The notes below the pieces were generated by a model. That model did no database searches and was not told the origin of the DNA. It saw nothing but the letters and a program-made list of their open reading frames with translations. From positions 1 to 17,128 of the forward strand of contig JBPOHD010000133.1 of NCBI GenBank assembly GCA_052035955.1: a stretch of 17,128 nucleotides of DNA, in the 5' to 3' direction. Both the position numbers and the translations under genes were made by a program. The stretch comes from JAEUNJ01 sp052035955 (lineage in GTDB: Bacteria > Pseudomonadota > Gammaproteobacteria > Burkholderiales > Rhodocyclaceae). Of this stretch, positions 7,968 to 15,462 are shown one piece after another. Within the stretch, counting starts at the first letter, position 1. Every line of letters begins with the position of its first letter.

Positions 7968-8006
7968 AACATTCGAATTGTTGGATGCTTTTATGGGGCC
8001 TACACT
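7968..8006 (+). promoter_or_regulatory. htpX promoter with overlapping near-palindrome
   Basis: TTGTTG (7978-7983) and TACACT (8001-8006) are separated by 17 nt, about 80 bp before the htpX ATG. The -35 lies against AACATTCGAATTGTT (7968-7982), an imperfect palindrome centred on TTCGAA. That would suit a dimeric regulator such as the divergent NhaR-like protein. The pairing of protein and site is inference. Confidence 0.4.
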
Positions 8007-8088
8007 GCAGGCTGCTCCCGGTTGGAGCAACGGATCCTCGGCCGTCGCCGACCGCCTCCGCGAAATTCATCTGTTTAGGAGAACCCAC

Positions 8089-8970
8089 ATGAAACGCATC
8101 GTGCTGCTGATCGCCACCAACCTGGCCATCATGCTCGTCCTGGGCGTCGTCAGCACCCTGACCGGCGCTCACAAGTTCTTCGCCGGCGGCGGCCTGGATC
8201 TCGGCCGCCTGCTGTTCTTCGCGCTGCTGATGGGCTTTGGCGGCGCCTTCATCTCGCTGTGGATGTCGAAGACCATCGCCAAGTGGTCCACGGGGGCCCG
8301 CGTGATCGAGACCCCGGCCAACTCGACCGAATACTGGCTGGTGGAGACCGTGCGCCGGTTCTCGGAGAAGGCCGGCCTGCCCATGCCGGAAGTGGCTATC
8401 TACGAGGGCGAGCCGAACGCCTTCGCCACCGGCGCCAGCCGGAACAACTCCCTGGTGGCCGTATCCACCGGACTGCTCCAGACCATGGGCAGGGACGAAG
8501 CCGAGGCCGTGATTGCCCACGAGGTCGCCCACGTGGCCAATGGCGACATGGTCACCCTGACCCTGATCCAGGGCGTCGTGAATACCTTCGTGATCTTCCT
8601 GGCCCGCATCGTGGCCTGGTTCGTCGACTCCGCCCTGCGCCGCGGCGAGGAGGAATCTTCGGGGCCGGGGCTTGCATACACCATCACCGTGATAGTCTGC
8701 GACATCGCCTTCGGCATCCTGGCCAGCGCCATCGTCATGTACTTCTCACGCCAACGCGAGTTCCGCGCCGACGCCGGCGCCGCCCAGTTGATGGGGTCGC
8801 CCCAGCCGATGATGGCCGCCCTGCGCCGCCTCGGAGGTCTGGAGGCTGGCGAATTGCCCCAGAACGTCGCCACTGCGGGCATCAATGGCCGACCGGGCTG
8901 GATGGCCCTGTTTTCCAGCCACCCGCCGATCGAGGAACGGATCGCCGCCCTGGCGGCGTCCCGCGCCTGA
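8089..8970 (+). CDS. htpX: Membrane zinc metalloprotease HtpX
   Basis: A 293-residue protein, the length usual for HtpX. This M48 peptidase of the inner membrane degrades misfolded membrane proteins alongside FtsH. The zinc site is HEVAH at residues 144-148, with the third ligand Glu224 in QREFRADAGAA. Two N-terminal helices (about 4-24 and 38-58) and two central ones (about 158-182 and 193-215) give the usual four-helix layout with the active site in the cytoplasm. I chose MKRIVLLIATNLA at 8089, which has AGGAG (8077-8081) seven bases upstream; the frame extends upstream without a ribosome-binding site. The TGA overlaps the ATG of the next gene (TGATG), implying translational coupling. Confidence 0.96.
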   Translation: MKRIVLLIATNLAIMLVLGVVSTLTGAHKFFAGGGLDLGRLLFFALLMGFGGAFISLWMSKTIAKWSTGARVIETPANSTEYWLVETVRRFSEKAGLPMPEVAIYEGEPNAFATGASRNNSLVAVSTGLLQTMGRDEAEAVIAHEVAHVANGDMVTLTLIQGVVNTFVIFLARIVAWFVDSALRRGEEESSGPGLAYTITVIVCDIAFGILASAIVMYFSRQREFRADAGAAQLMGSPQPMMAALRRLGGLEAGELPQNVATAGINGRPGWMALFSSHPPIEERIAALAASRA

Positions 8971-9224
8971 TGCCGGTACCCACGCGCGGCGGCCTCAAGA
9001 AGTTCGTCTTCGGACTGGCGATCGCCTGCTATGCGACCGCGACCGCAGCTATCGCCGCCGTCGTGTGGGTCGTGCAGAACCTCGGTGCCGAACACATCGC
9101 CGCGCCGAGCCTGTTCGCCACGACGGTGTTCCTGGCCGGCTGCGGCGTCGTGCTCCAGGTCATGAGCGCTCCCCGGAAGCGAATTCCGGAACCGGACACG
9201 GCCATCGATCGCCGGGACGCGTGA
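8970..9224 (+). CDS. Small two-helix membrane protein, unknown function
   Basis: An 84-residue protein whose ATG shares one base with the htpX stop (TGATG), so it is probably translated by re-initiation. After a short basic start (MPVPTRGGLKK) there are two hydrophobic helices, about residues 12-35 and 46-65. A polar, charged tail follows (APRKRIPEPDTAIDRRDA). By the positive-inside rule both ends should face the cytoplasm. I do not recognise the family. Coupling to htpX suggests a role in membrane quality control or in the protease complex, but this rests on position alone. Confidence 0.65.
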   Translation: MPVPTRGGLKKFVFGLAIACYATATAAIAAVVWVVQNLGAEHIAAPSLFATTVFLAGCGVVLQVMSAPRKRIPEPDTAIDRRDA

Positions 9225-9374
9225 CGTCGGAGCAGCGGCGCCCGGAGTATCCGCGCACTTTTCTTTGGTGCCGCGGCGCTTCCCCTTCCTGTCAAATTCG
9301 CGTCCTTAATGACCCCATAGGAAGAATTAGCCCAAGCCTTTGATCTGAAACAAGCTTCCGGAAAACGCCGGGAT

Positions 9375-9380
9375 TAGAAT
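9375..9380 (+). promoter_or_regulatory. Candidate -10 box for the qmo-hdr operon
   Basis: TAGAAT matches the -10 consensus at 5/6 and sits 40 bp before the qmoA GTG, giving a leader of about 30 nt. No good -35 exists at 16-18 nt spacing (AAGCTT at 17). If it is real, an activator is likely to be needed. The 195-bp gap from 9225 contains no other feature I can support. Confidence 0.35.
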
Positions 9381-9419
9381 CCGGCCGGTTCGCAAGGAAC
9401 ACTTTCCTGGAGGCTCGAT

Positions 9420-10703
9420 GTGACGGCTTCAATCCCAACCAGCCAGACGATCCTGGTCGTCGGCGGCGGCATTTCAGGCATGACGGCCGCCCTCGAAGCC
9501 GCGGAATGCGGCAAGCAGGTCATCCTGGTGGAAAAGACCCCCACCCTGGGCGGACGCACCGCCCAGCTTTATCGCTACTTCCCGAAGATGTGCCACCCGA
9601 CCTGCGGGCTGGAAATCAACGAGAAGCGACTGCGCGGCAACCCCCGGGTGCGCGTGATGACCATGACCGAGGTCACGGCCGTCGGCGGCAGTCGCGGCGA
9701 CTACAAGGTCAGTTTGAAGGTGGCGCCGCGTTACGTGACGGAAGCCTGCACCGCCTGCGGCGATTGCGCCAAGGCGGTGAGTACCGAGGTGCCCGACGCA
9801 TTCAACTACGGCCTCGGCAAGGTGAAGGCGGCCTACCTGCCCCACGCCATGGCCTATCCCCAGCGCTACGTGATCGATCCCTCCATCGTCGGCACGCCGG
9901 AAGGCGAGGCGGCGAAGGCGGCCTGCAAGGCCGGCGCCGTCGACCTCGCCATGCAGGAGGAAACGGTGGAACTCTCCGTGGGCGCCGTCGTCTGGGCCAC
10001 CGGTTGGCGGCCCTTCGACGCCAACAAGATCCAGCCCTACGGCTACGACCGGATCGCCAACGTGATCACCAGCGTCGAGTTCGAACGCCTGGCCGATCCC
10101 AATGGACCGACCGGCGGCAAGATCCTGCGCCCCTCCGACGGCAGGGAGGCGAAGAACGTCGCCTTCATCCAGTGCGCAGGGTCCCGGGACGAGAACTACC
10201 TGCGCCACTGCTCCCGCATCTGCTGCATGGCCTCCCTGAAACAGACCCAGTACGTGCGCGAGGCTTTCGGCGACGACGCGAAATCCACGGTCTATTACAT
10301 CGACATCCGCGCCATCGACCGTTTCGAGGACTTCTACGCGAAGGTGTGGCAGGACCCGACGGTCAGCTTCGTGAAGTCGAAGGTGGCGCGCATCGCCGAG
10401 AACAAGGAAAACGGCAACCCCGTCCTCCACGGCGTGAACACCGAGGGCTACCACCGCTACGCCACCGAGCACGACCTCGTGGTGCTGGCCGTGGGCATGG
10501 AACCCGAGGTCACCGGCGTCAAGCTGCCGGAGGGCGTGATCCAGGATTCGTCCAACTTCATCGAAGGCTCACGGGACGGCGGCATGTTCGGCGCCGGCGC
10601 CGCATCCAGCCCCCTGGACGTGAATCGGGCGGTGCAGAGCGCGACGGCCGCGAGCCTGCGGGCGATTCAAGTCATACACAAGAATGCAAGGGTGGAGGCA
10701 TAA
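9420..10703 (+). CDS. qmoA: QmoA: HdrA-like FAD-binding subunit
   Basis: A 427-residue flavoprotein related to heterodisulfide reductase subunit A, the size of QmoA (shorter than HdrA or QmoB). The N-terminal FAD motif is VVGGGISG (residues 13-20). A cysteine group CTACGDC (110, 113, 116) lacks a fourth cysteine at 120 (Val). The HdrA/Qmo hallmark is QCAGSRDENYL with C252, C264, C268 and C269. The FAD domain ends in DLVVLAVGMEPEV and GMFGAGAASSPLDVNRAV. With QmoB it would take electrons from APS reductase or another cytoplasmic donor. The start is GTG with GGAGG (9409-9413) at six bases. An ATG two bases upstream is immediately closed by TGA and cannot be used. It is the first gene of a four-gene operon. 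Confidence 0.9.
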   Translation: MTASIPTSQTILVVGGGISGMTAALEAAECGKQVILVEKTPTLGGRTAQLYRYFPKMCHPTCGLEINEKRLRGNPRVRVMTMTEVTAVGGSRGDYKVSLKVAPRYVTEACTACGDCAKAVSTEVPDAFNYGLGKVKAAYLPHAMAYPQRYVIDPSIVGTPEGEAAKAACKAGAVDLAMQEETVELSVGAVVWATGWRPFDANKIQPYGYDRIANVITSVEFERLADPNGPTGGKILRPSDGREAKNVAFIQCAGSRDENYLRHCSRICCMASLKQTQYVREAFGDDAKSTVYYIDIRAIDRFEDFYAKVWQDPTVSFVKSKVARIAENKENGNPVLHGVNTEGYHRYATEHDLVVLAVGMEPEVTGVKLPEGVIQDSSNFIEGSRDGGMFGAGAASSPLDVNRAVQSATAASLRAIQVIHKNARVEA

Positions 10704-10707
10704 CCAG

Positions 10708-12963
10708 ATGGCCGATAACAAATTCGCCGCCTACATCTGTTCCGGCTGCGGCATCGGCGACGTCCTCGACGTCAAGGCGATGGAGAAGATCGCCACCAAG
10801 GAAGGGAAGATGCAGGTGGTCAAGAGCCACCCCTTCCTGTGCAACGAGGAAGGCGTGCAGCTGATCCGGGACGACATCGAGAAGGAAGCCGTCACCCACG
10901 TCTGCATCGCCGCCTGTTCGCGCCGCGCCAAGGCCGAGGCCTTCAGCTTCCCCACCGTCGCCCTGTCTCGGGCCAACCTGCGGGAAGGCGTGCTCTGGGT
11001 GATCGCGGAGGGTTCGGAGCACGACGAGGTGCGACAGGAAATGGCCGAGGACTATGTCCGTATGGGCTGTGCCGAGGTCAAGAAGATGAAACTGCCGGCA
11101 GGGAATCCCAACCGGGCCGACAACAAGCGCATCCTTGTGGTCGGTGGCGGCATGTCCGGCATGACCGCCGCCCTGGAAATCGCCGAGACCGGCTATGAGG
11201 TGGTCCTGGTGGAGAAGACCGGCGCCCTCGGCGGCATGGCCGGAAAACTCTGGAAGCGGATCCCCTTCGACGGCAAGCACGCCGAGCCCCAGCCCACGGG
11301 CGCCGAGGAAATGGCTGCCCGGGTTTCCGCGCACGCCCGGATCAAGGTGTACCTGAACGCCACCGTCGCCGAGACGGCCGGCGCCCCCGGCCGCTTCCAG
11401 GCGACGATCGCCCAGGAGAGTGGCGCGACGGCCGAGGAAGCCGTGGGCGCCGTCATCCAGGCTACCGGCTTCACGCCCTACGATCTCGCCAAGCTGCCGG
11501 AATTGGGCGGTGGTCAGCCCAACGTGGTGGACCAGGCCGGCCTCGAGGCCATGGCCCGCGCCGCCAATGGAGGCGCCATCAAGCGCGCCGACGGCAAGGA
11601 GGTGAAATCGGTGGTCTTCGTCCAGTGCGCCGGCCAGCGCGGCTCCGGCGGCAACGGCAGCGGCCAGCATCTGGAGTACTGCTCCGGCCACTGCTGCGGC
11701 ACGAGCATCAAGCAGGCCATGTACTTCAAGGATGCCAACCCGGACGTCGACACCATTGTCATGTACCAGGACCTGCGGGTGCCGGGCATGGGCGAGGACT
11801 TCTACCGCAGCGCCCAGAACAAGGGCGTGCTGTTTACCAAGGCCAAGGTCAATGGCGTCACGGGCGGTGACGTCTGCAAGGTGGCGATGAAGGACCTGAT
11901 CCTCGATGAGGAAGCCACGGTCGATGCCGACCTCGTGGTCCTCGCCACGGGCCAGGTTCCCAATGCCGGGGTGAACCTGGACCAATGGACCGAGGTGGTC
12001 ACGGCGGCCGAGGGCGGTTCCGAGGAAGCCAAGGCCCAGAAGGTGGAGTTGCAGAAGATCTCCATCCTCAACCTGAACTACCGCCAGGGGCCCGACATGC
12101 CCCAGTTCAAGTACGGCTTCGCCGACTCGCACTTCATCTGCTTCCCCTACGAGACCCGCCGCACGGGCATTTACGCCGCCGGCCCGGTGCGCCGTCCCAT
12201 GGACATGTTCCAGGCCACCGAGGACGCCACCGGCGCCGCCCTGAAGGCCATCCAGGCCGTCGAGAACGCCGCCGTCGGCCGGGCCGCCCTGCCCCGCGCC
12301 TGGGACCTGTCCTTCCCGCAGGCGCGCCTCGAGGGCTGTACCCAGTGCAAGCGCTGCACCGTGGAATGCCCCTTCGGCGCCATCGACGAGGACGAGAAGC
12401 GCTTCCCGGTGTTCAACGAATCCCGTTGCCGGCGCTGCGGCACCTGCATGGGCGCCTGCCCGGTGCGCGTGATCTCCTTCGAGAACTACTCGGTGGATAC
12501 GGTGGGCAGCCAGGTCAAGGCGGTCAATGTGCCGGACGAATTCGAGGAAAAGCCGCGCATCCTGATCCTCGCCTGCGAGAACGACGCCTACCCGGCCCTC
12601 GACATGGCCGGCCTGCAGCGCATCACCTACTCCGCCTTCGTGCGCGCCATCCCGGTGCGCTGCCTGGGCTCGGTGAACACCATCTGGATCACCGACGCGC
12701 TGAACTCCGGCTACGACGGCGTGATGATGATGGGCTGCAAGAAGGGCGACGACTACCAGTGCCATTTCGTCAAGGGATCGGAACTGGCCCATTACCGGAT
12801 GAGCAAGATCGGCGACACGCTGAAGCAGCTGGGCCTGGAGCCGGAGCGGGTCGTCACCCACGAGGTCGCCATCACCGACAACGCCCGGGTGGCGAAGATG
12901 ATCGACGACTACGTGGCGCAGATCAATGACATTGGCCTGTCGCCCATGAAGGGCTTCGGCTGA
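10708..12963 (+). CDS. qmoB: QmoB: HdrA-like flavoprotein with ferredoxin and MvhD/FlpD domains
   Basis: A 751-residue multi-domain electron-transfer protein. It has an N-terminal HdrA-type domain (YICSGCGIGD, C11/C14), then the FAD fold with VVGGGMSG near residue 145. The Hdr hallmark QCAGQR ... YCSGHCCGTSIKQA follows. A two-cluster ferredoxin has C544/547/550/554 and C574/577/580/584. The C-terminal MvhD/FlpD domain starts near 617, with C623, C652, C677 and C685 as likely [2Fe-2S] ligands. This HdrA-MvhD fusion is diagnostic of QmoB. The start is MADNKFAAY at 10708, with GGAGG (10694-10698) nine bases upstream; the longer frame would overlap qmoA. It is four bp past the qmoA stop, followed ten bp later by hdrC. 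The MvhD domain suggests contact with another electron donor or acceptor. Confidence 0.92.
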   Translation: MADNKFAAYICSGCGIGDVLDVKAMEKIATKEGKMQVVKSHPFLCNEEGVQLIRDDIEKEAVTHVCIAACSRRAKAEAFSFPTVALSRANLREGVLWVIAEGSEHDEVRQEMAEDYVRMGCAEVKKMKLPAGNPNRADNKRILVVGGGMSGMTAALEIAETGYEVVLVEKTGALGGMAGKLWKRIPFDGKHAEPQPTGAEEMAARVSAHARIKVYLNATVAETAGAPGRFQATIAQESGATAEEAVGAVIQATGFTPYDLAKLPELGGGQPNVVDQAGLEAMARAANGGAIKRADGKEVKSVVFVQCAGQRGSGGNGSGQHLEYCSGHCCGTSIKQAMYFKDANPDVDTIVMYQDLRVPGMGEDFYRSAQNKGVLFTKAKVNGVTGGDVCKVAMKDLILDEEATVDADLVVLATGQVPNAGVNLDQWTEVVTAAEGGSEEAKAQKVELQKISILNLNYRQGPDMPQFKYGFADSHFICFPYETRRTGIYAAGPVRRPMDMFQATEDATGAALKAIQAVENAAVGRAALPRAWDLSFPQARLEGCTQCKRCTVECPFGAIDEDEKRFPVFNESRCRRCGTCMGACPVRVISFENYSVDTVGSQVKAVNVPDEFEEKPRILILACENDAYPALDMAGLQRITYSAFVRAIPVRCLGSVNTIWITDALNSGYDGVMMMGCKKGDDYQCHFVKGSELAHYRMSKIGDTLKQLGLEPERVVTHEVAITDNARVAKMIDDYVAQINDIGLSPMKGFG

Positions 12964-12973
12964 GGAAACGACC

Positions 12974-13597
12974 ATGAGCGACTTGAATACGCAAGCCGTG
13001 GCCCGCTACAAGAACAACTTCCTGAAGGAAGTCGAGGAGCGGGTCGAGGACGGCCACTGGGTCAAGATGTGCATGCAGTGCGGCGTCTGCGCCGGCTCCT
13101 GCCCCCTCGGACCCCACTGGGAGCATTCGCCGCAGAAGATCTTCATGATGATCCGGGCCGGCAAGCGCGAGGAAGTACTGCGCTCCGATTCCATGTGGAT
13201 GTGCACCTCCTGCTACAACTGCATCGTGCGCTGCCCGCGCAAGCTGCCCATCACCCACATCATGCACGGCCTGGCCAGCTACTCCCACCGCCTGGGCCTG
13301 GCTCCCAAGGGCCAGCCGACGCGGGAGATCGCCAAGCTGTTCTGGGACAACCTGGTCAAGACCGGCCGGGTGAACGAGCTCAAGTTCTCCCTGGCCATGT
13401 ACTTCAAGGACGGTTTCGGACAGGGCATCAAAAATGCCATGGCCATGCAGGGCGTCGGCCTGGGCCTCGTCAAGGCCGGTCGCCTGAACCCGATGGAACT
13501 GCTGGGAGGACACGCCTGTAAGGACAAGGGCGGCATCCGGAAGATGATCGCCAAGGCGCAGGAAATCGAAAACCGCAAGAAGGGGCTGGCGGCCTGA
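12974..13597 (+). CDS. hdrC: HdrC-like iron-sulfur protein (replaces N-terminal part of QmoC)
   Basis: A 207-residue soluble protein with two [4Fe-4S] motifs: CMQCGVCAGSC (C33/36/39/43) and CTSCYNCIVRC (C77/80/83/87). This is the HdrC pattern. It would carry electrons between the QmoA/QmoB flavoproteins and HdrB. In sulfate reducers with QmoABC this module is fused to a membrane cytochrome in QmoC. Here it is a separate protein with no hydrophobic helices, so it remains in the cytoplasm. The C-terminal 90 residues are helical and amphipathic (FWDNLVKTGRVNELKFSLAM). GAGG (12962-12965) overlaps the qmoB stop and precedes the ATG by eight bases, which shows tight coupling. Confidence 0.9.
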   Translation: MSDLNTQAVARYKNNFLKEVEERVEDGHWVKMCMQCGVCAGSCPLGPHWEHSPQKIFMMIRAGKREEVLRSDSMWMCTSCYNCIVRCPRKLPITHIMHGLASYSHRLGLAPKGQPTREIAKLFWDNLVKTGRVNELKFSLAMYFKDGFGQGIKNAMAMQGVGLGLVKAGRLNPMELLGGHACKDKGGIRKMIAKAQEIENRKKGLAA

Positions 13598-13616
13598 GGG
13601 CCCGACGGAGAGACAC

Positions 13617-14516
13617 ATGGCCAAGAAACAGTACGCGTTCTACCCCGGTTGCTCGTCCCAGAAGAAGGCCTCGGCCGACAACTTCCTGCGCTCCATCGAC
13701 AAGGTCTGCGAGAAGCTCGACGTCCAGCTGAACGAAATTCCCGACTGGAACTGCTGCGGCGCCTCCATCGGCTACGGCGAGGGCGGCGAATTGCCGCGCC
13801 TGGTCCTGTCGGCCCGCAACCTCGCGCTGGCCGAGCAGAACATGCCGGGCCAGGACATGGTGTCGGTCTGCCCGGCCTGCTGGCTGGCCAGCCGCGAGAC
13901 CGCCGAGCGCATGCACGACTCCAGCGACCTGCTCGCCGAGGCCAACGAGGCCCTCAAGGAAGCCGGCCTGAACCTCAAGGGAGAGGTCAAGGCTCGCCAT
14001 TTCGTCGAGGTGCTGATCGAGGACCTGGGCTGGGACGCCATGAAGGCGCCGGTGGTCAAACCCCTCGAAGGCCTCAAGGTGGCCGGCTACGTGGGCTGCC
14101 AGACCAACCGACCGTTCGGCATTGCCGGCGAGTCTTTCGAGAACCCGAAATACCTGGACAAGATGGTGGAGACCATGGGCGCCGAGCCCCTGGCCAGGTA
14201 CGAGCAGAAGGTCACCTGCTGCGGCGGCGCCCTGGCCTTCTCCGAGCCGGAGAAAGCCCAGAAGCAGATCCGCGACATCGTCGAATCCGCCTACGACCAC
14301 GGCGCCGACATGATCGTCACGCCCTGCCAGCTCTGTCAGGCCAATGTGGAGATCTACCAGTCGGAGATCAACAAGAAGCAGGGCACCAAATTCAACCTGC
14401 CGGTGGTGTACTACTCGCAGCTGATGACAGTCGCCTACGGCGGCTCAGCCAGGGACGCCGGCCTCGACGGGCAGTTCATCAAGGCCGACAAGCTGGAACA
14501 GATCGCCTCGAAATAA
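13617..14516 (+). CDS. hdrB: HdrB-like CCG-domain protein
   Basis: A 299-residue protein with two complete CCG domains: C12 ... C46-C47-G ... C85-x2-C88, and C161 ... C201-C202-G ... C237-x2-C240. In methanogen HdrB each such motif binds a non-cubane [4Fe-4S] cluster, and the pair cleaves the CoM-S-S-CoB disulfide. This bacterial homologue keeps every ligand, so it should be redox-competent; its substrate is unknown. It is the last gene of qmoA-qmoB-hdrC-hdrB, 19 bp after hdrC, with GGAG at six bases, and is followed by an intrinsic terminator. It may be the terminal electron donor/acceptor of the complex, towards a thiol/disulfide or towards a membrane partner encoded elsewhere. Confidence 0.92.
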   Translation: MAKKQYAFYPGCSSQKKASADNFLRSIDKVCEKLDVQLNEIPDWNCCGASIGYGEGGELPRLVLSARNLALAEQNMPGQDMVSVCPACWLASRETAERMHDSSDLLAEANEALKEAGLNLKGEVKARHFVEVLIEDLGWDAMKAPVVKPLEGLKVAGYVGCQTNRPFGIAGESFENPKYLDKMVETMGAEPLARYEQKVTCCGGALAFSEPEKAQKQIRDIVESAYDHGADMIVTPCQLCQANVEIYQSEINKKQGTKFNLPVVYYSQLMTVAYGGSARDAGLDGQFIKADKLEQIASK

Positions 14517-14547
14517 GAAGGCAGCCGCTCGGGGAAGCAGGAAGGGG

Positions 14548-14578
14548 ACGGCCGGGGAAACCCGGCCGTTTTCCTTTC
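14548..14578 (+). terminator. Intrinsic terminator of the qmo-hdr operon
   Basis: ACGGCCGGG (14548-14556), the stable tetraloop GAAA (14557-14560) and CCCGGCCGT (14561-14569) form a perfect 9-bp stem followed by TTTTCCTTT. It lies 31 nt after the hdrB stop. This is the clearest Rho-independent terminator in the window and fixes the 3' end of the operon. Confidence 0.9.
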
Positions 14579-14671
14579 CGGCCAGCCCCCGATCCCCGGA
14601 TCGCCGCCGCGGCCTGGGCTTTGCTGCTCCGCCGCAGATGGGAAACTGAATCGACCATCGAAAAAATCGTC

Positions 14672-14699
14672 TTGCATGACCTCTCCGCCGGCATACACT
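14672..14699 (+). promoter_or_regulatory. Sigma70-like promoter for the CBS-domain gene
   Basis: TTGCAT (14672-14677) and TACACT (14694-14699) are spaced by 16 nt, with transcription predicted to begin just before the leader hairpin at 14706. It lies downstream of the strong terminator, so the CBS gene should be an independent unit. The -10 is the same hexamer as in the htpX promoter. Confidence 0.5.
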
Positions 14700-14705
14700 T
14701 TTCGC

Positions 14706-14722
14706 GGGCAGTCTCTCTGCCC
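14706..14722 (+). other. 5'-leader hairpin of the CBS-domain gene
   Basis: GGGCAG (14706-14711), loop TCTCT and CTGCCC (14717-14722) form a 6-bp stem at the very start of the predicted transcript, ten bases before the ribosome-binding site AGGAGGAG (14733-14740). It leaves the ribosome site free, so it is more likely to stabilise the mRNA 5' end than to block translation. Confidence 0.4.
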
Positions 14723-14746
14723 CAACGAGACCAGGAGGAGCAGAAC

Positions 14747-15340
14747 ATGGAAAGAGCCGTCTACAAGGTGCTCCCGCACCGCAAGCTCATGGCAGGAGCC
14801 GCCTGCCAGCAGGCGAACATCTTCCGCAGCGTCCGCGCCGACACGCCGGCCGTCGAGGTGATGACCGACCTCCAGCAGGTCCAGGCCGCCACCATTTCCC
14901 CGGAGGCCACGCTGACCCAGGCGACCCAGGCCATGGTTTCCCGAGGCGTCCGCCTCCTCCTGGTGACCAGGCCGGACGGCGAGATCCTCGGCCTTATCAC
15001 GGCCCGCGACACCATGGGCGAGAAACCCGTCAAACTGGTGCAGCAGCAGGGCGGCCGCCACGGCGACCTGCTGGTCCGGGACCTGATGGTCTCGCGCGCC
15101 GACATGGACGTCATCGAGTATGCCGCCGTGCTGCGTGCCGAGGTGGGACACGTCATCGCCACCCTGAAGGACTTTGGCCGCCAGCACGCGCTGGTGGTGG
15201 ACCGGGACCCCCTGACCGGCGGCGAGACGATCCGGGGCATCTTCTCCGCCACCCAGGTGGGCCGCCAGCTCGGCGTTTCCCTGCAGACCTTCGAGGTGGC
15301 CCACACCTTCGCCGAGATCGAGGCCGCGCTCGCCGCCTGA
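14747..15340 (+). CDS. Two-CBS-domain protein
   Basis: A 197-residue soluble protein. After about 35 residues with no recognisable motif (MERAVYKVLPHRKLM) come two CBS domains. The first is at about 36-92 (ATISPEATLTQATQAMVSRG, LLLVTRPDGEILGLITARDT), the second at about 108-175 (LLVRDLMVSRADMDVIEYAA, HALVVDRD, IRGIFSATQVGRQLG). A paired CBS module usually forms a Bateman fold that binds adenine nucleotides (AMP, ATP, SAM) and acts as a sensor. No enzymatic or channel domain is attached. AGGAGGAG precedes the ATG by six bases. It has its own promoter and lies after the qmo-hdr terminator, so a role in sensing energy state during sulfur oxidation is possible but unproven. Confidence 0.88.
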   Translation: MERAVYKVLPHRKLMAGAACQQANIFRSVRADTPAVEVMTDLQQVQAATISPEATLTQATQAMVSRGVRLLLVTRPDGEILGLITARDTMGEKPVKLVQQQGGRHGDLLVRDLMVSRADMDVIEYAAVLRAEVGHVIATLKDFGRQHALVVDRDPLTGGETIRGIFSATQVGRQLGVSLQTFEVAHTFAEIEAALAA

Positions 15341-15345
15341 GGTCC

Positions 15346-15376
15346 TTGGTCGCGGGTTTCGCCGACGGCCTAGAAT
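15346..15376 (+). promoter_or_regulatory. Candidate promoter for the FKBP-methyltransferase gene
   Basis: TAGAAT (15371-15376) matches the -10 consensus at 5/6. TTGGTC (15346-15351) is the only -35-like hexamer nearby, with a long 19-nt spacer. If used, transcription starts about 100 nt before the chosen ATG, producing a leader with two hairpins. Confidence 0.35.
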
Positions 15377-15381
15377 GGCCT

Positions 15382-15462
15382 CCGGGGGCTCCGATTCCCC
15401 CGGGCGGACGGAGGCCGTGAGTGGCGAGCGAATTCGGACGGAAGGCGAGGCACCGCCTCGCC
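15382..15462 (+). other. Structured leader with two strong hairpins before the methyltransferase gene
   Basis: CCGGGGG (15382-15388) pairs with CCCCCGG (15397-15403) across an 8-nt loop. GGCGAGGC (15444-15451) pairs perfectly with GCCTCGCC (15455-15462) across the 3-nt loop ACC. The second hairpin ends directly against GGGAGG (15463-15468). No U-tract follows either stem, so they are not ordinary terminators. The pair could act as a translation-control leader, or the first could stop read-through from the CBS gene. Confidence 0.4.

Noticed and set aside
9235..9274. GCGGCGCC ... GGTGCCGC inverted repeat after the small membrane-protein gene as a terminator
   Set aside because: The loop is over 20 nt, the stem contains a G-T pair, and no T-run follows; too weak to call.
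10672..12975. 767-codon open frame on the minus strand
   Set aside because: It is exactly antisense to qmoB, repetitive in G/A/V/H/D residues, and shows no domain; a shadow of GC-rich codon usage.
9420..14516. Interpretation as the sHdr (sHdrC1B1AHypC2B2) lipoate-dependent sulfur-oxidation system
   Set aside because: No lipoate-binding protein, no second HdrC/HdrB pair and no hyp gene; instead there are two HdrA-like proteins, one fused to MvhD, as in Qmo.
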